Positions 52,927-61,575 of a stretch of DNA of 64,000 nt are shown here, in pieces. The notes beneath the pieces were generated by a model. That model did no database searches and was not told the origin of the DNA. It saw only the letters and a list, made by a program, of their open reading frames with translations. Every line of letters starts with the position of its first letter. The first letter of the stretch is position 1. The stretch is from Mesorhizobium sp. (GTDB lineage: Bacteria > Pseudomonadota > Alphaproteobacteria > Rhizobiales > Rhizobiaceae). The stretch is from the NCBI GenBank assembly GCA_019635735.1, contig JAHBYX010000004.1:92020-156019 (forward strand), in the 5' to 3' direction. A program made the position numbers and the translations under genes.

Positions 52927-53718
52927 ATGAACTCGCTCGTCGCCGCGCTGCCGATGTATGACTGGCCTGAGCGGCGGTTCGAAGTCGACGCCGAGTGGGC
53001 AAGGATCCGCGACCGTCTGCGTGAAGCCGGGGTGGATGCACCGGAACTTCTCGCACGCCGGAACGCTGATCTGCCGCCGGTGCCCGGCGGGATACGCGAC
53101 CAGCAGGGCAATCTGATCGCGCGCGACCCGGCGACGCTCCCGCCGGACGAATTCGACCTCGAGACGCTGTGGCGGCACCCCGGTCTGCTGCTCGCCCAGA
53201 CATGCTGGGGACCGATGATCGAAACCGATCTTCAGTCGCATGTCCGCGTGGTCTACCAGCCCGACTATTCCGCCTTTGAAGGCGGGCAGGGACCCTTCTA
53301 TTCGAGCGCGATCGTCATGCGGGCGAAGCGGTCACCGACGCCGGCTCCGGCAGACGGCTTCGCGGTTCTGCCGCTCGACCTGCTGCGCGATACTCGATTC
53401 GCCTTCAACGATCCGCATTCCAGGTCGGGGAGACTGGGACTGAAGGCCGACCTGGACGCTGTGGGGGAGGGGTTGGCGATCTTCGCAGAACTCGTGCAGA
53501 CCGGCGCGCACCGCCTCTCGATCAGAGCGGTCGCCGAAGGCCGCGCCGACGTCGCGGCGATCGATTGCCGAAGCTGGGCGCTTGCGCAACTGCACGAGCC
53601 GGCCGCTAAGGAATTGCGGGCAGTCGGCTGGACAAAGCGCAGGATGGGGCTGCCGTTGATCTCGGCGACTGCGCAGCCCGACCTTCACGAGGCCCTGCGC
53701 CGCGCGCTGTCCGGCTGA
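52927..53718 (+). CDS. PhnD-like phosphonate/phosphite-binding-family protein, cytosolic form
   Basis: A 263-residue protein of the PhnD/transferrin-like binding family: VAALPMYDWPERRFEVDAEW, LLAQTCWGPMIETDLQSHVR, FAFNDPHSRSGRLGLKADLD and GRADVAAIDCRSWALAQLHE. There is no signal peptide, and no ABC transporter genes flank it, so it is probably not a periplasmic receptor; a regulatory or sensory role is possible. ATG at 52927 follows GGGGGAGGG. Confidence 0.8.
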   Translation: MNSLVAALPMYDWPERRFEVDAEWARIRDRLREAGVDAPELLARRNADLPPVPGGIRDQQGNLIARDPATLPPDEFDLETLWRHPGLLLAQTCWGPMIETDLQSHVRVVYQPDYSAFEGGQGPFYSSAIVMRAKRSPTPAPADGFAVLPLDLLRDTRFAFNDPHSRSGRLGLKADLDAVGEGLAIFAELVQTGAHRLSIRAVAEGRADVAAIDCRSWALAQLHEPAAKELRAVGWTKRRMGLPLISATAQPDLHEALRRALSG

Positions 53719-53720
53719 TC

Positions 53721-55076
53721 TCAGCCGAGCAGTCGTTCCTCCAGCGGGTAGGCCGACAGCTGCTCACGACCTGCTTCCGTAATCAGCACCTGTTCTTCGA
53801 TCTTGACACCCTCGCGGCCGCCGATCCGGCCGATGTAGCTCTCCACGCACAACACCATCCCCGGCTCCAGCACGCCGTCGGGTGTGTCGTCGGTCCAGTC
53901 GGCGGCGTGTGGCAGGGTGGGGTATTCGTCGGCGAGGCCGACGCCGTGGTAGAGCACGCCGTATCGGGTCGGGAAGCAGTCGGGCGGCGGGACGGCCGAC
54001 CGCTCGGCGAGGTCGCGGAAGGAGATTCCCGGCCTCAGCAGCGCTGTGTTGTGCGCGATCTGGTCGGCAGCGATGCGGAAGAGGTCGCGCTGTTCGTTCG
54101 TCGGCCGGACATCGCCACAAAGCCAGGTGCGCGACAGGTCGGCGCAGAAGCCGTAAGGGCCGATGAGATCGGTGTCGAAGGCCACGAGATCGCCCGCCTC
54201 GATGATCCGCGACGAGCATTCCTGGAACCACGGATTGGTGCGCGGGCCTGAGGACAGGAGCCGCGTCTCGATCCACTCGCCGCCGCGGGCGATGTTGGCG
54301 CGGTGAAGCTCGGCCCAGAGTTCATTCTCGCTGATGCCGGGCTCGAGCTTCGCCTGCATCTCGCCCATCGCTGCTTCGCACGCGACGATGGCGCGGCGCA
54401 TGGCGAGGAGCTCGTCGGGCGACTTGATGAGGCGCGCACTTTCCATCACCGCCTCGCCATTCCCGACCGAGACGCCAAAGCGGGCAAGTTCGGCGACGCC
54501 TTCGGCGTTGAGGTGATCCACCGCGATGCGGGCATTGCCGCCGCCGTGCTCGCGCACCAGATCGGCGATGCCGGCCGCCCAGCGCGCGGCGCGCCGGTCC
54601 GTCAGGTTGCCGCCATACATGTACATCCACGAGACCGCGGGGCGGACCTCGTCGACGACGCCGGAATGATCGGACAGGTGCTCGCAGGAGAAGTAGTCGA
54701 ACAGGACGACCGGTCCCTCGGTCGCGACGAAGCAGTGGCGGGTCGGATTGTGCGCGACCCAGGGCTGCATGTTCGTGGAATCGGTCGCGTAGCGGATGTT
54801 GATCGGGTCGTAGAGCAGCGCGCCGGCAAAGTCGCGGCGCCGCAGTTCGGCGCGGATGCGGTCGAGACGGTAGCGGCGCGTCGCGGGCAGGTCCGGCGCA
54901 GCGATACCGGCCGCCGCCCATTCGGATTCGGCGAGCGCGCCGTAGCCGAGGACGTGCTGGTTCAGCGTGGCCGCCTTGGTGCGGGACTGGGCGCGCAGAG
55001 TGGCTTCCTCCCCGGAGACAAAGGGCGCTATCTTGCGATGGCGGCCGAAAGAGGTGAAACGCCCCGGCTCGGTCAT
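53721..55076 (-). CDS. M24-family protein, DddP-like (candidate DMSP lyase)
   Basis: A 451-residue M24 metallopeptidase-fold protein. All six metal ligands known in the DMSP lyase DddP are present at identical spacing, shifted by six residues: D301, D303, D313, H377, E412 and E427. The proposed catalytic Asp (D377 in DddP) corresponds to D383 in HGVGLADEYP. Neighbouring blocks TNPWFQECSSRIIEAGDLVA and FDTDLIGPYGFCADLSRTWL also match. It starts at ATG 55076 after GGTGAGGGCGAGCG, 13 bases after the flavoprotein gene, as the last gene of the mttB2 operon. Related M24 proteins without lyase activity exist, so function needs assay. Confidence 0.72.
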   Translation of the reverse strand: MTEPGRFTSFGRHRKIAPFVSGEEATLRAQSRTKAATLNQHVLGYGALAESEWAAAGIAAPDLPATRRYRLDRIRAELRRRDFAGALLYDPINIRYATDSTNMQPWVAHNPTRHCFVATEGPVVLFDYFSCEHLSDHSGVVDEVRPAVSWMYMYGGNLTDRRAARWAAGIADLVREHGGGNARIAVDHLNAEGVAELARFGVSVGNGEAVMESARLIKSPDELLAMRRAIVACEAAMGEMQAKLEPGISENELWAELHRANIARGGEWIETRLLSSGPRTNPWFQECSSRIIEAGDLVAFDTDLIGPYGFCADLSRTWLCGDVRPTNEQRDLFRIAADQIAHNTALLRPGISFRDLAERSAVPPPDCFPTRYGVLYHGVGLADEYPTLPHAADWTDDTPDGVLEPGMVLCVESYIGRIGGREGVKIEEQVLITEAGREQLSAYPLEERLLG

Positions 55077-55089
55077 CGCGCGCTCGCCC

Positions 55090-57663
55090 TCACCCCCGCA
55101 TCTTCTCGCCCGATGGATCGAACGGCGGCTCGATATTGATGCGAGCCCTGCGGCGGTGGCCTAGGATCTCGATTTCGAACAGACCTTCGCTCTCGTCATT
55201 GGCGAGTTCGGCGGGCACATAGCCCTGCGCCATCGACTTGCCGACATAGTGAGCGAAGCCGCCCGAGGTGACCCAGCCGACGACCGACCATTCGCCGTCG
55301 TGCAGGCCGCGCACGGCCGACGCGCCGGTGGCGGCTGACGAGCCGCGGATTTCCCGGCCGGACGCGTCGAAGCGGGGCGCGCCGAAATCGTGGGTCTTGC
55401 CGACGGTGCCGTAGTCCTTGCCGTTCACCTTCGCCCAGATCGGTTCGTCGCCCATCACGTCGGCATCGACCGCATCGACGACCAGCGAGACGCGGCGCAG
55501 TTTCGGCCCGTCCGCCAGTTCCTTCGCGGCGGCGTCGCGGCCGATGAAGTCGTTCTTCTCCATCTTGATGAAGCGGTCCATGCCACCTTCGAAGGGGCCG
55601 TAGATCGGGCGGAGTTCGCGGAACCAGGTCGGGAAGTTTTTCTCCAGACGCATGGAGAGCAGCGCGCGCATGCCGAAATCGACGATGCCGAACTCCGCGC
55701 CTGCCTCCTTGATCGCCCTGTAGACCAGCCGCTCATAGGCAGGCTGCATCCAGATCTCATAGCCGAGGTCGCCGGTGTAAGTAATACGGTTGACCATGCA
55801 GGGCGCGCCGCCGACCGCCATCTCGCGGAAATCCATGAAGCGGAAGGCCTTCGACGACACGTCGACATCGGTGAGCTTCTGCAGGAGCTTCTGGCTGTTC
55901 GGCCCCGCGATGGAGAGGCCGACCAGCGTCTGGTCGAAGCGGTGGATGCGTACCGACCCGTCCTTCGGCAGGTGCGTCTCGAACCAGCGCATGTGGTATT
56001 TCTGCGCGGCCGACGAGCCCCAGATCATGAACTTCTCGTCGCCTGATTTGGCGATGGTGAAATCGCCGATCAGCTTGCCGAACTCGTTCAGCATCGGGGT
56101 GAGCACGATGCGGCCGGTCTTGGGCATCCGATTGGTCATGAGACGATTCAGGAAATCCTCCGAACCGCCTCCGCTGACTTCGTATTTGGCGAAGTTGGCG
56201 ATCTCGGTGACGCCGACCGACTCGCGCGTCGCCCGCACCTCGTTGCCGACATGGACAAAATCGTTGGAGCGGTGGAAGGAGACGACGTCCTTCGGCTCGG
56301 CGCCCTTCGGCGCGAACCAGAGCGGCGTCTCGAGGCCCCAGGAATCGCCCATGACGGCGTTCTGGGCGACCATCGTGTCGTAGAGCGGCGTGGTCTGGGC
56401 CGGACGGGCGGCCGGGAGCTCTTCATTGGGGAAGCGGATCGAAAAGCGACGCGAATAATTTTCGCGCACCTTGGCGTTGGTGTAGCGCAGGCTTGCCCAT
56501 TCGCCCCAGCGCGCCACGTCCATGCCCCAGACGTCGAAACCCGGGTCGCCGTTGACCATCCAGTTGGAGAGCGCGAGGCCGACGCCGCCGCCCTGGCTGA
56601 AACCCGCCATGACGCCGCAGGCGACCCAGAAGTTGGTCAGGCCCTGCACGGGGCCGACGAGCGGGTTGCCGTCCGGCGCGAAGGTGAAGGGGCCGTTGAT
56701 GACCTGCTTGATGCCGGCATTGGCAATCCCGGGGAAATGCTTGAAGCCGAGCTCAAGCGAAGGCGCGATGCGGTCGAGGTCGGGCGCCAACAGTTCGTGG
56801 CCGAAATCCCACGGCGTCGTGACAGGCGACCACGGCTTGCAGGCCTTCTCGTAGGTGCCGAGAAGGATCCCGTTGCGCTCCTGGCGGGTATAGATCTCTC
56901 CCTTGAAGTCGAGCACGCCGACCATCTCCCGGCCGGTCTCCTTGTTGAAGGCTTCAACTTCCGGCATCGGCTCGGTGAGCAGGTACATGTGCTCCATGGC
57001 GAGCACCGGCAGTTCGACGCCGACCATCCGGCCGACCTCGCGCGCCCAGAGACCACCGCAGTTGACGACGTGCTCGGCATGCACCGTGCCCTGCTCGGTG
57101 ATCACGTTCCAGGTGCCGTCGGGCTGCTGGGTCAGTTCCTTGACCGGATTGCGCAGCACGATCTCGGCGCCAAGCTTCTTTGCGGCCTTCGAGTAGGCGA
57201 TCGTGGTGCCGGACGGGTCAAGATGGCCCTCGACCGGGTCCCACATGGCGCCAACGAAGTGGCTCTCGTCCATGAAGGGGAACATCGATTTCGCCTCGGA
57301 CGGCGTGATCAGTTCGGTGTCCATGCCGAGATAGCGGCCCTTGGCATGCGCGAGCCGCAGGAAGTCCATGCGCTCGGGGCTGTCGGCCATCATCACGCCG
57401 CCGGTCAAATGCAGCGAGCAGGACTGGCCGGAGAGTTCTTCCAGCTCCTTGTAGAGCTGGACCGTGTAAGCCTGCAGCTTGGCGACGTTCGGGTCGCCAT
57501 TGAGGGTGTGGAAGCCGCCCGCCGCGTGCCAGGACGAGCCGGAGGTCAGCTCCGAGCGCTCGATCAGCATGATGTCGGTCCAGCCGGCGCGGGCGAGGTG
57601 GTACAGGACCGAGCAGCCGACGACACCGCCGCCGATGACTACCGCTTTGACGTGGGATTTCAT
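55090..57663 (-). CDS. Dimethylglycine dehydrogenase-like flavoprotein with GcvT domain
   Basis: An 857-residue protein. FAD domain: VVIGGGVVGCSVLYHLARAG, then TSGSSWHAAGGFHTLNG, where the His is the covalent FAD attachment of DMGDH. After the oxidase part (to about 420) comes the GcvT-like THF region: MVNRITYTGDLGYEIWMQPA and SMRLEKNFPTWFRELRPIYG. It should oxidise dimethylglycine or a similar N-methyl compound and pass formaldehyde-level carbon to THF. It lies between the ridA-like gene and the dddP-like gene. It is a different subfamily from the 12086 protein. Confidence 0.9.
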   Translation of the reverse strand: MKSHVKAVVIGGGVVGCSVLYHLARAGWTDIMLIERSELTSGSSWHAAGGFHTLNGDPNVAKLQAYTVQLYKELEELSGQSCSLHLTGGVMMADSPERMDFLRLAHAKGRYLGMDTELITPSEAKSMFPFMDESHFVGAMWDPVEGHLDPSGTTIAYSKAAKKLGAEIVLRNPVKELTQQPDGTWNVITEQGTVHAEHVVNCGGLWAREVGRMVGVELPVLAMEHMYLLTEPMPEVEAFNKETGREMVGVLDFKGEIYTRQERNGILLGTYEKACKPWSPVTTPWDFGHELLAPDLDRIAPSLELGFKHFPGIANAGIKQVINGPFTFAPDGNPLVGPVQGLTNFWVACGVMAGFSQGGGVGLALSNWMVNGDPGFDVWGMDVARWGEWASLRYTNAKVRENYSRRFSIRFPNEELPAARPAQTTPLYDTMVAQNAVMGDSWGLETPLWFAPKGAEPKDVVSFHRSNDFVHVGNEVRATRESVGVTEIANFAKYEVSGGGSEDFLNRLMTNRMPKTGRIVLTPMLNEFGKLIGDFTIAKSGDEKFMIWGSSAAQKYHMRWFETHLPKDGSVRIHRFDQTLVGLSIAGPNSQKLLQKLTDVDVSSKAFRFMDFREMAVGGAPCMVNRITYTGDLGYEIWMQPAYERLVYRAIKEAGAEFGIVDFGMRALLSMRLEKNFPTWFRELRPIYGPFEGGMDRFIKMEKNDFIGRDAAAKELADGPKLRRVSLVVDAVDADVMGDEPIWAKVNGKDYGTVGKTHDFGAPRFDASGREIRGSSAATGASAVRGLHDGEWSVVGWVTSGGFAHYVGKSMAQGYVPAELANDESEGLFEIEILGHRRRARINIEPPFDPSGEKMRG

Positions 57664-57698
57664 GAGGATGGGTCCGTGGCTTGGAAAACTGATTCAGG

Positions 57699-58082
57699 TC
57701 AGGCGGCGGCGACCGCTTCGATTTCGAGCAGCCATCTTTCGTCGAAAATGCCGGTGATGATCGTAGTGAGGCCGACCTGGCGGCCCTCCAGCACCTCAAT
57801 CCGCACCTTGCGGTAGTCGGCGATGTATTTCCGGTCGGACAGGAAGATCGTCACCTTGACGAGGTTGTCGAGCGTCATGCCGGCGAAGCGAAGCTGGGCG
57901 ATGACATTGGCCCAGCAGAGGCGGGCCTGATCTTCGAAACTCTCGGGCACGGAGCCGTCGGTCGCAGCCGGAATCTGGCCGCTGACAAAGAGGATGCGCG
58001 ATGCGCCCGTGACCTCCATTGCCTGCGCGTAGCCACCGACCGGTTGCGGCGCATCGGGGGCGTTGATCGGAGTTAGTTTCAT
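57699..58082 (-). CDS. RidA-family protein
   Basis: A 127-residue Rid-type protein with MEVTGASRILFVSGQIPAAT, DQARLCWANVIAQLRFAGMT and FLSDRKYIADYRKVRIEVLE. RidA enzymes hydrolyse reactive enamine/imine intermediates that could arise from flavoprotein amine oxidation, which suits its place between mttB2 and the dimethylglycine dehydrogenase gene. The arginine of classical RidA in the R-x-E region is not clearly matched, so it may be a Rid subgroup. ATG at 58082 follows GAGG, nine bases after mttB2. Confidence 0.85.
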   Translation of the reverse strand: MKLTPINAPDAPQPVGGYAQAMEVTGASRILFVSGQIPAATDGSVPESFEDQARLCWANVIAQLRFAGMTLDNLVKVTIFLSDRKYIADYRKVRIEVLEGRQVGLTTIITGIFDERWLLEIEAVAAA

Positions 58083-58091
58083 CGCCCAGCC

Positions 58092-59660
58092 TCAAAAATC
58101 CGTCGGCGCGCCGCCGGCGGCGATGCGCTTCTCGACGAAATCGTCGAGTTCCTCGCGCCGCGCCGGGTCCATTGCCGGTGCCTCATAGGTCGCAAGCCGC
58201 TCCTTCCAGACGCGGTTGGCCTTCTCGACCGCGGTCGGCGAGCCGGCCTCCGCCCAGGTCTCGAAATTGCGCCAGTCCGACAGGATCGGCGAATAGAAGG
58301 CGTTTCTGTAGCGGTCCTGCGTGTGCTGTGTGCCGAAGAAGTGACCGCCGGGGCCGACGTCGCGGATTGCCTCGACGGCGAGCGCATCTTCCGACAGGTC
58401 GAGGGGGGAGAGGAACTCCGTCACCATCTGAAGGAGGTCGATGTCGAGGATCATCTTCTCGTAGGAGGCGCGCAGGCCGCCTTCGAGCCAGCCGGCGGCA
58501 TGGAGAACGAAATTGCCGCCGCCCTGCACCGCGCCCCACAGCGAAAACACGCTTTCATAGGCCGCCTGAGCATCCACGGCGTTGGCAGCACAGGTGTTGG
58601 AGGTGCGGTAGGGGATCCTGTATTTGCGGGCGAGCTGGCCACCGAGGAGCTGCGCCTTCATATATTCCGGGGTGCCGAAGGCAGGCGCGCCGGATTTCAT
58701 GTCGACGTTGGACGTGAAGCCGCCATAGCCGACCGGCGCGCCTTTGCGCACCATCTGGGTGAAGGCGATGCCGGCAAGCGCCTCGGCGTTCTGCTGAACC
58801 ACGGCGCCCGCGACCGTGACCGGCGCCATCGCGCCCGCGAGCGTGAACGGCGTGACGATCACCAGCTGCCCGTGCGACGACATCTGGATGATGCCCTCCA
58901 TCATCGGGATGTCGAGCTTCAGCGGCGAGTTGGTGTTGATGATCGTGTAGCAGACCGGCGTGTCGAGCAGCGTCTCGCGTGACAGCCCGTTGGCGATGCG
59001 GGCGATCTCGATGCCGTCGAGATTGCGTTCGCGGCCGAGCGAATAGATGTGGAACACCTTGTCCGTCAGCGTCGCCAGATCGCGGATACATTCGAGATGG
59101 CGGATCGACGGGTGGATGTCGATCGGCTCGACCGGATAGCCGCCCGTCGCCGAGATGACGTTGTGCATCTGGGCGAGCTTTACGAGGTTGCGGAAGTCCT
59201 TCTGGTTGCCGGGGCGTCGGCCATTGTCGAGGTCCGAGCAGTTCGGTGCCGACGCGACCTGGGCGAAGACGAGGTTGTCGCCGCCGAAGTCGATCGAATG
59301 GTCGGGATTGCGCGCATGGACGCGGAATTCGGACGGGGCGTGGGATACCCATTCCAGCACCATGTCGGAATCGAAGCGGACACGTTCGGAGCCCTCGCGC
59401 ACGTCCGCTCCCGCTTCCTTCATGATCCGCCGCGCGTCTTCGTGCAGCACGTCGAGACCGATCTCCTTGAGCACGCGCAGCGACGCGAGGTGGATCGATT
59501 CGAGTTGGTCTTCCGAGACGATGTTGGTCGGAGCGAAGGGCCGCTTCAGGCGGCGGAACGGCGGCTGTTCGAATGCGGCCGAACCGCCGGCGCGCTTGCC
59601 GGCACGGCCACCACTGCGGGCGCGGGCAGCCGGAATGGCATCGGCTGAGGCTTCGGACAT
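58092..59660 (-). CDS. MttB-superfamily methyltransferase, second paralogue
   Basis: A 522-residue non-pyrrolysine MttB-type protein: YTIINTNSPLKLDIPMMEGI, FTLAGAMAPVTVAGAVVQQN, GYGGFTSNVDMKSGAPAFGT, NTCAANAVDAQAAYESVFSL and HAAGWLEGGLRASYEKMILD. No internal stop. It differs clearly from the 39057 paralogue, so the methyl donor may differ. The N-terminus has an Arg/Gly-rich stretch (RARSGGRAGKRAGG, residues 13-26). ATG at 59660 is preceded by GGGGAA. It heads the operon mttB2-ridA-dmgdh-dddP. A corrinoid protein is not encoded nearby, so it may share the one at 38101. Confidence 0.9.
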   Translation of the reverse strand: MSEASADAIPAARARSGGRAGKRAGGSAAFEQPPFRRLKRPFAPTNIVSEDQLESIHLASLRVLKEIGLDVLHEDARRIMKEAGADVREGSERVRFDSDMVLEWVSHAPSEFRVHARNPDHSIDFGGDNLVFAQVASAPNCSDLDNGRRPGNQKDFRNLVKLAQMHNVISATGGYPVEPIDIHPSIRHLECIRDLATLTDKVFHIYSLGRERNLDGIEIARIANGLSRETLLDTPVCYTIINTNSPLKLDIPMMEGIIQMSSHGQLVIVTPFTLAGAMAPVTVAGAVVQQNAEALAGIAFTQMVRKGAPVGYGGFTSNVDMKSGAPAFGTPEYMKAQLLGGQLARKYRIPYRTSNTCAANAVDAQAAYESVFSLWGAVQGGGNFVLHAAGWLEGGLRASYEKMILDIDLLQMVTEFLSPLDLSEDALAVEAIRDVGPGGHFFGTQHTQDRYRNAFYSPILSDWRNFETWAEAGSPTAVEKANRVWKERLATYEAPAMDPARREELDDFVEKRIAAGGAPTDF

Positions 59661-60194
59661 GCATTTCCCCGACAGGCTGACAGAGTTCGGGGCATATTGG
59701 ACCGCGCCGGTCTTCGCGATAGCGGGAGCGGCGACCACAAGCACAAAGGATGCGACATGGTCCCGGAGAGGGCCACTTGTCATACGGCAGAACAAAAGTG
59801 ACTCGGTGCGAGCCTCTGACGGCTCAGAGCCATTCGCTCGAACCGGCTGCCGGTGCCGTTTGGCGGTCCCGCATGCCAGCCAGGCGACTGCTCCCGATCG
59901 CCAGCTCGGCGTCTGCCCCGCGATGCTGCCCGGTCGCTGTCGGAGACATTCCGCGCAGCGCATTCAGCCTGAGGGCGAAGGCGTGCGGTTCTTCGAGATG
60001 GCGAATGCGAACCTGATAGCGCAATTGCATGACAACCCCTCGATCGTTGCGGCCCGTCTCCGAACCCATGACCACGATCTCCCGCCAGTGTTTCGGGTCT
60101 GTGCCGCCATGCGGGCGCCTTTGAAACATCGGGTTTCGACAATTGCCGTCGCGCCTGCGATTCCGGGCGGCGGCGACAGGTGGTAGGGGAGGCG
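59661..60194. other. Intergenic region between mttB2 and the MFS gene
   Basis: 534 bases between divergent genes. Open frames on both strands are long only because of GC bias and show no domain. It contains ATGCGACATGG at about 59747, loosely like the TTTGCGAC element. I see no clear promoter, repeat or gene. Confidence 0.4.
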
Positions 60195-61379
60195 ATGCAG
60201 GACCCACCGGAGACCGATTCCCTTGACAGCCGTATGCCGCTTGCCGCGCTTGGCGGCCTGACGGCGGCGGTGACCGCATTTGCGCTCGCGCAGGGCCTGT
60301 CCTATCCGCTTTTCACCTTTCTGATGCAGCGGCAAGGCATGACGCCGGCCGAGATCGGCCTCTCTGCTGCCATGACGCCGCTGGGGCTGATCCTCTCCGC
60401 GATGTTCGTGCCCGAACTGGTGCGACTTCTCGGTGGGCGCACGCTGGCCGTTCTAGCCGCGCTCTGCGGCGCGCTGCTCTTCCTCCTGGTGGGTGCCCTG
60501 CAGAACTGGATCGCCTGGTATCTCCTGCGCTTCCTGATCGGCCTTGCGATCAACCCCCTCTACATCCTCGGCGAGGTCTGGATGATGGCGCTCGCCCCCG
60601 ATGCCCGGCGGGGGCGGATCATGGGGATCTTCAACGCGGTTACGGGCGTCGGCTACGCGGCGGGTCCGCTAACGCTGACGCTGGTCGGAACGGATGGCTG
60701 GCCGCCGCTCTCCGTCGCGATCTTCGGCTTCACCGCCTGCGCGGTGCTGCTGTTCCTCACGACAAAGGGGCTGCGCGGTTTCGAACCCGACGAGGAGGGG
60801 AAACCGGCATCCGGGATATGGAGCTTCTGGACGCTGGCGCCGGCGCTGCTTTTGGCGGTTGGCGTATCGGCCGCTACCCAGCAGAGCGCCTATTCGCTGA
60901 TGCCGGTCTTCGGCGCCGGCTACGGGCTGCAGGAGGCAAAGCTCGCCGCACTGATCACCATGCTTTCGCTCGGCAACATCCTGCTTCAGGTGCCGCTTGG
61001 CTTCCTCGCGGAACGGTTGGGAGCGCGCACGATGATCATCGCCTGCGCCGCGCTCAATGCGGCCTGCGTGCTTTCTTTGCCGATTCTCATCGAGGGGCCG
61101 CTCGTCTGGCCGGTGCTGCTGGTGATGGGCGGGGTCGGCTACGGCGTCTACACGATGTCGCTGGTCGAACTCGGCAACCGGTTCAGGGGCCAGACTCTGG
61201 TCGCCGGAAATTCGGCCTTCGCGCTGATGTGGGGCGTGGGCGGCATTGCCGGGCCACCCGGATCGGGCGCGGCGATCCAGGCGTTCGGCCCGATCGGCCT
61301 GCCGCTGGTGAGTGCTGGCCTCAGCGCTGTCCTGATCGTCTTTGCAATCTACCGGGCGGCGGCGCGCAGGGCGTCTTGA
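60195..61379 (+). CDS. MFS transporter
   Basis: A 394-residue 12-helix major facilitator. LPLAALGGLTAAVTAFALA-type start, the RxGRR-like loop after helix 2-3 (LLGGRTLAVLAALCG), LRFLIGLAINPLYILGEVWM, DARRGRIMGIFNAVTGVGYA and FAERLGARTMI in the second half. ATG at 60195 follows AGGGGAGGCG. Substrate unknown; it is divergent from the mttB2 operon and could import a methylated compound, but nothing in the sequence shows this. Confidence 0.9.
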   Translation: MQDPPETDSLDSRMPLAALGGLTAAVTAFALAQGLSYPLFTFLMQRQGMTPAEIGLSAAMTPLGLILSAMFVPELVRLLGGRTLAVLAALCGALLFLLVGALQNWIAWYLLRFLIGLAINPLYILGEVWMMALAPDARRGRIMGIFNAVTGVGYAAGPLTLTLVGTDGWPPLSVAIFGFTACAVLLFLTTKGLRGFEPDEEGKPASGIWSFWTLAPALLLAVGVSAATQQSAYSLMPVFGAGYGLQEAKLAALITMLSLGNILLQVPLGFLAERLGARTMIIACAALNAACVLSLPILIEGPLVWPVLLVMGGVGYGVYTMSLVELGNRFRGQTLVAGNSAFALMWGVGGIAGPPGSGAAIQAFGPIGLPLVSAGLSAVLIVFAIYRAAARRAS

Positions 61380-61575
61380 TAGGTTCAAGGAGCATCGACT
61401 ACATTCGCGCCATGAGCGCCCGCCGCCGATCTCTCGCCGGTCATCCTTCGACGCCTTCCAGGCGGACGCTGCACGTCGAATTGCTGCGGCTGTGTGCCCG
61501 CATCGGCTATTCCCCGCCGGCGCCGTGAATCCGCCCCGGCCTTGCCGGACCGATTCAGCAAAGAGGCGCAAGACA

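Noticed and set aside
59155..60186. Open frame on the plus strand across the mttB2 start
   Set aside because: No domain or ribosome site; the mttB2 protein on the other strand is well supported.
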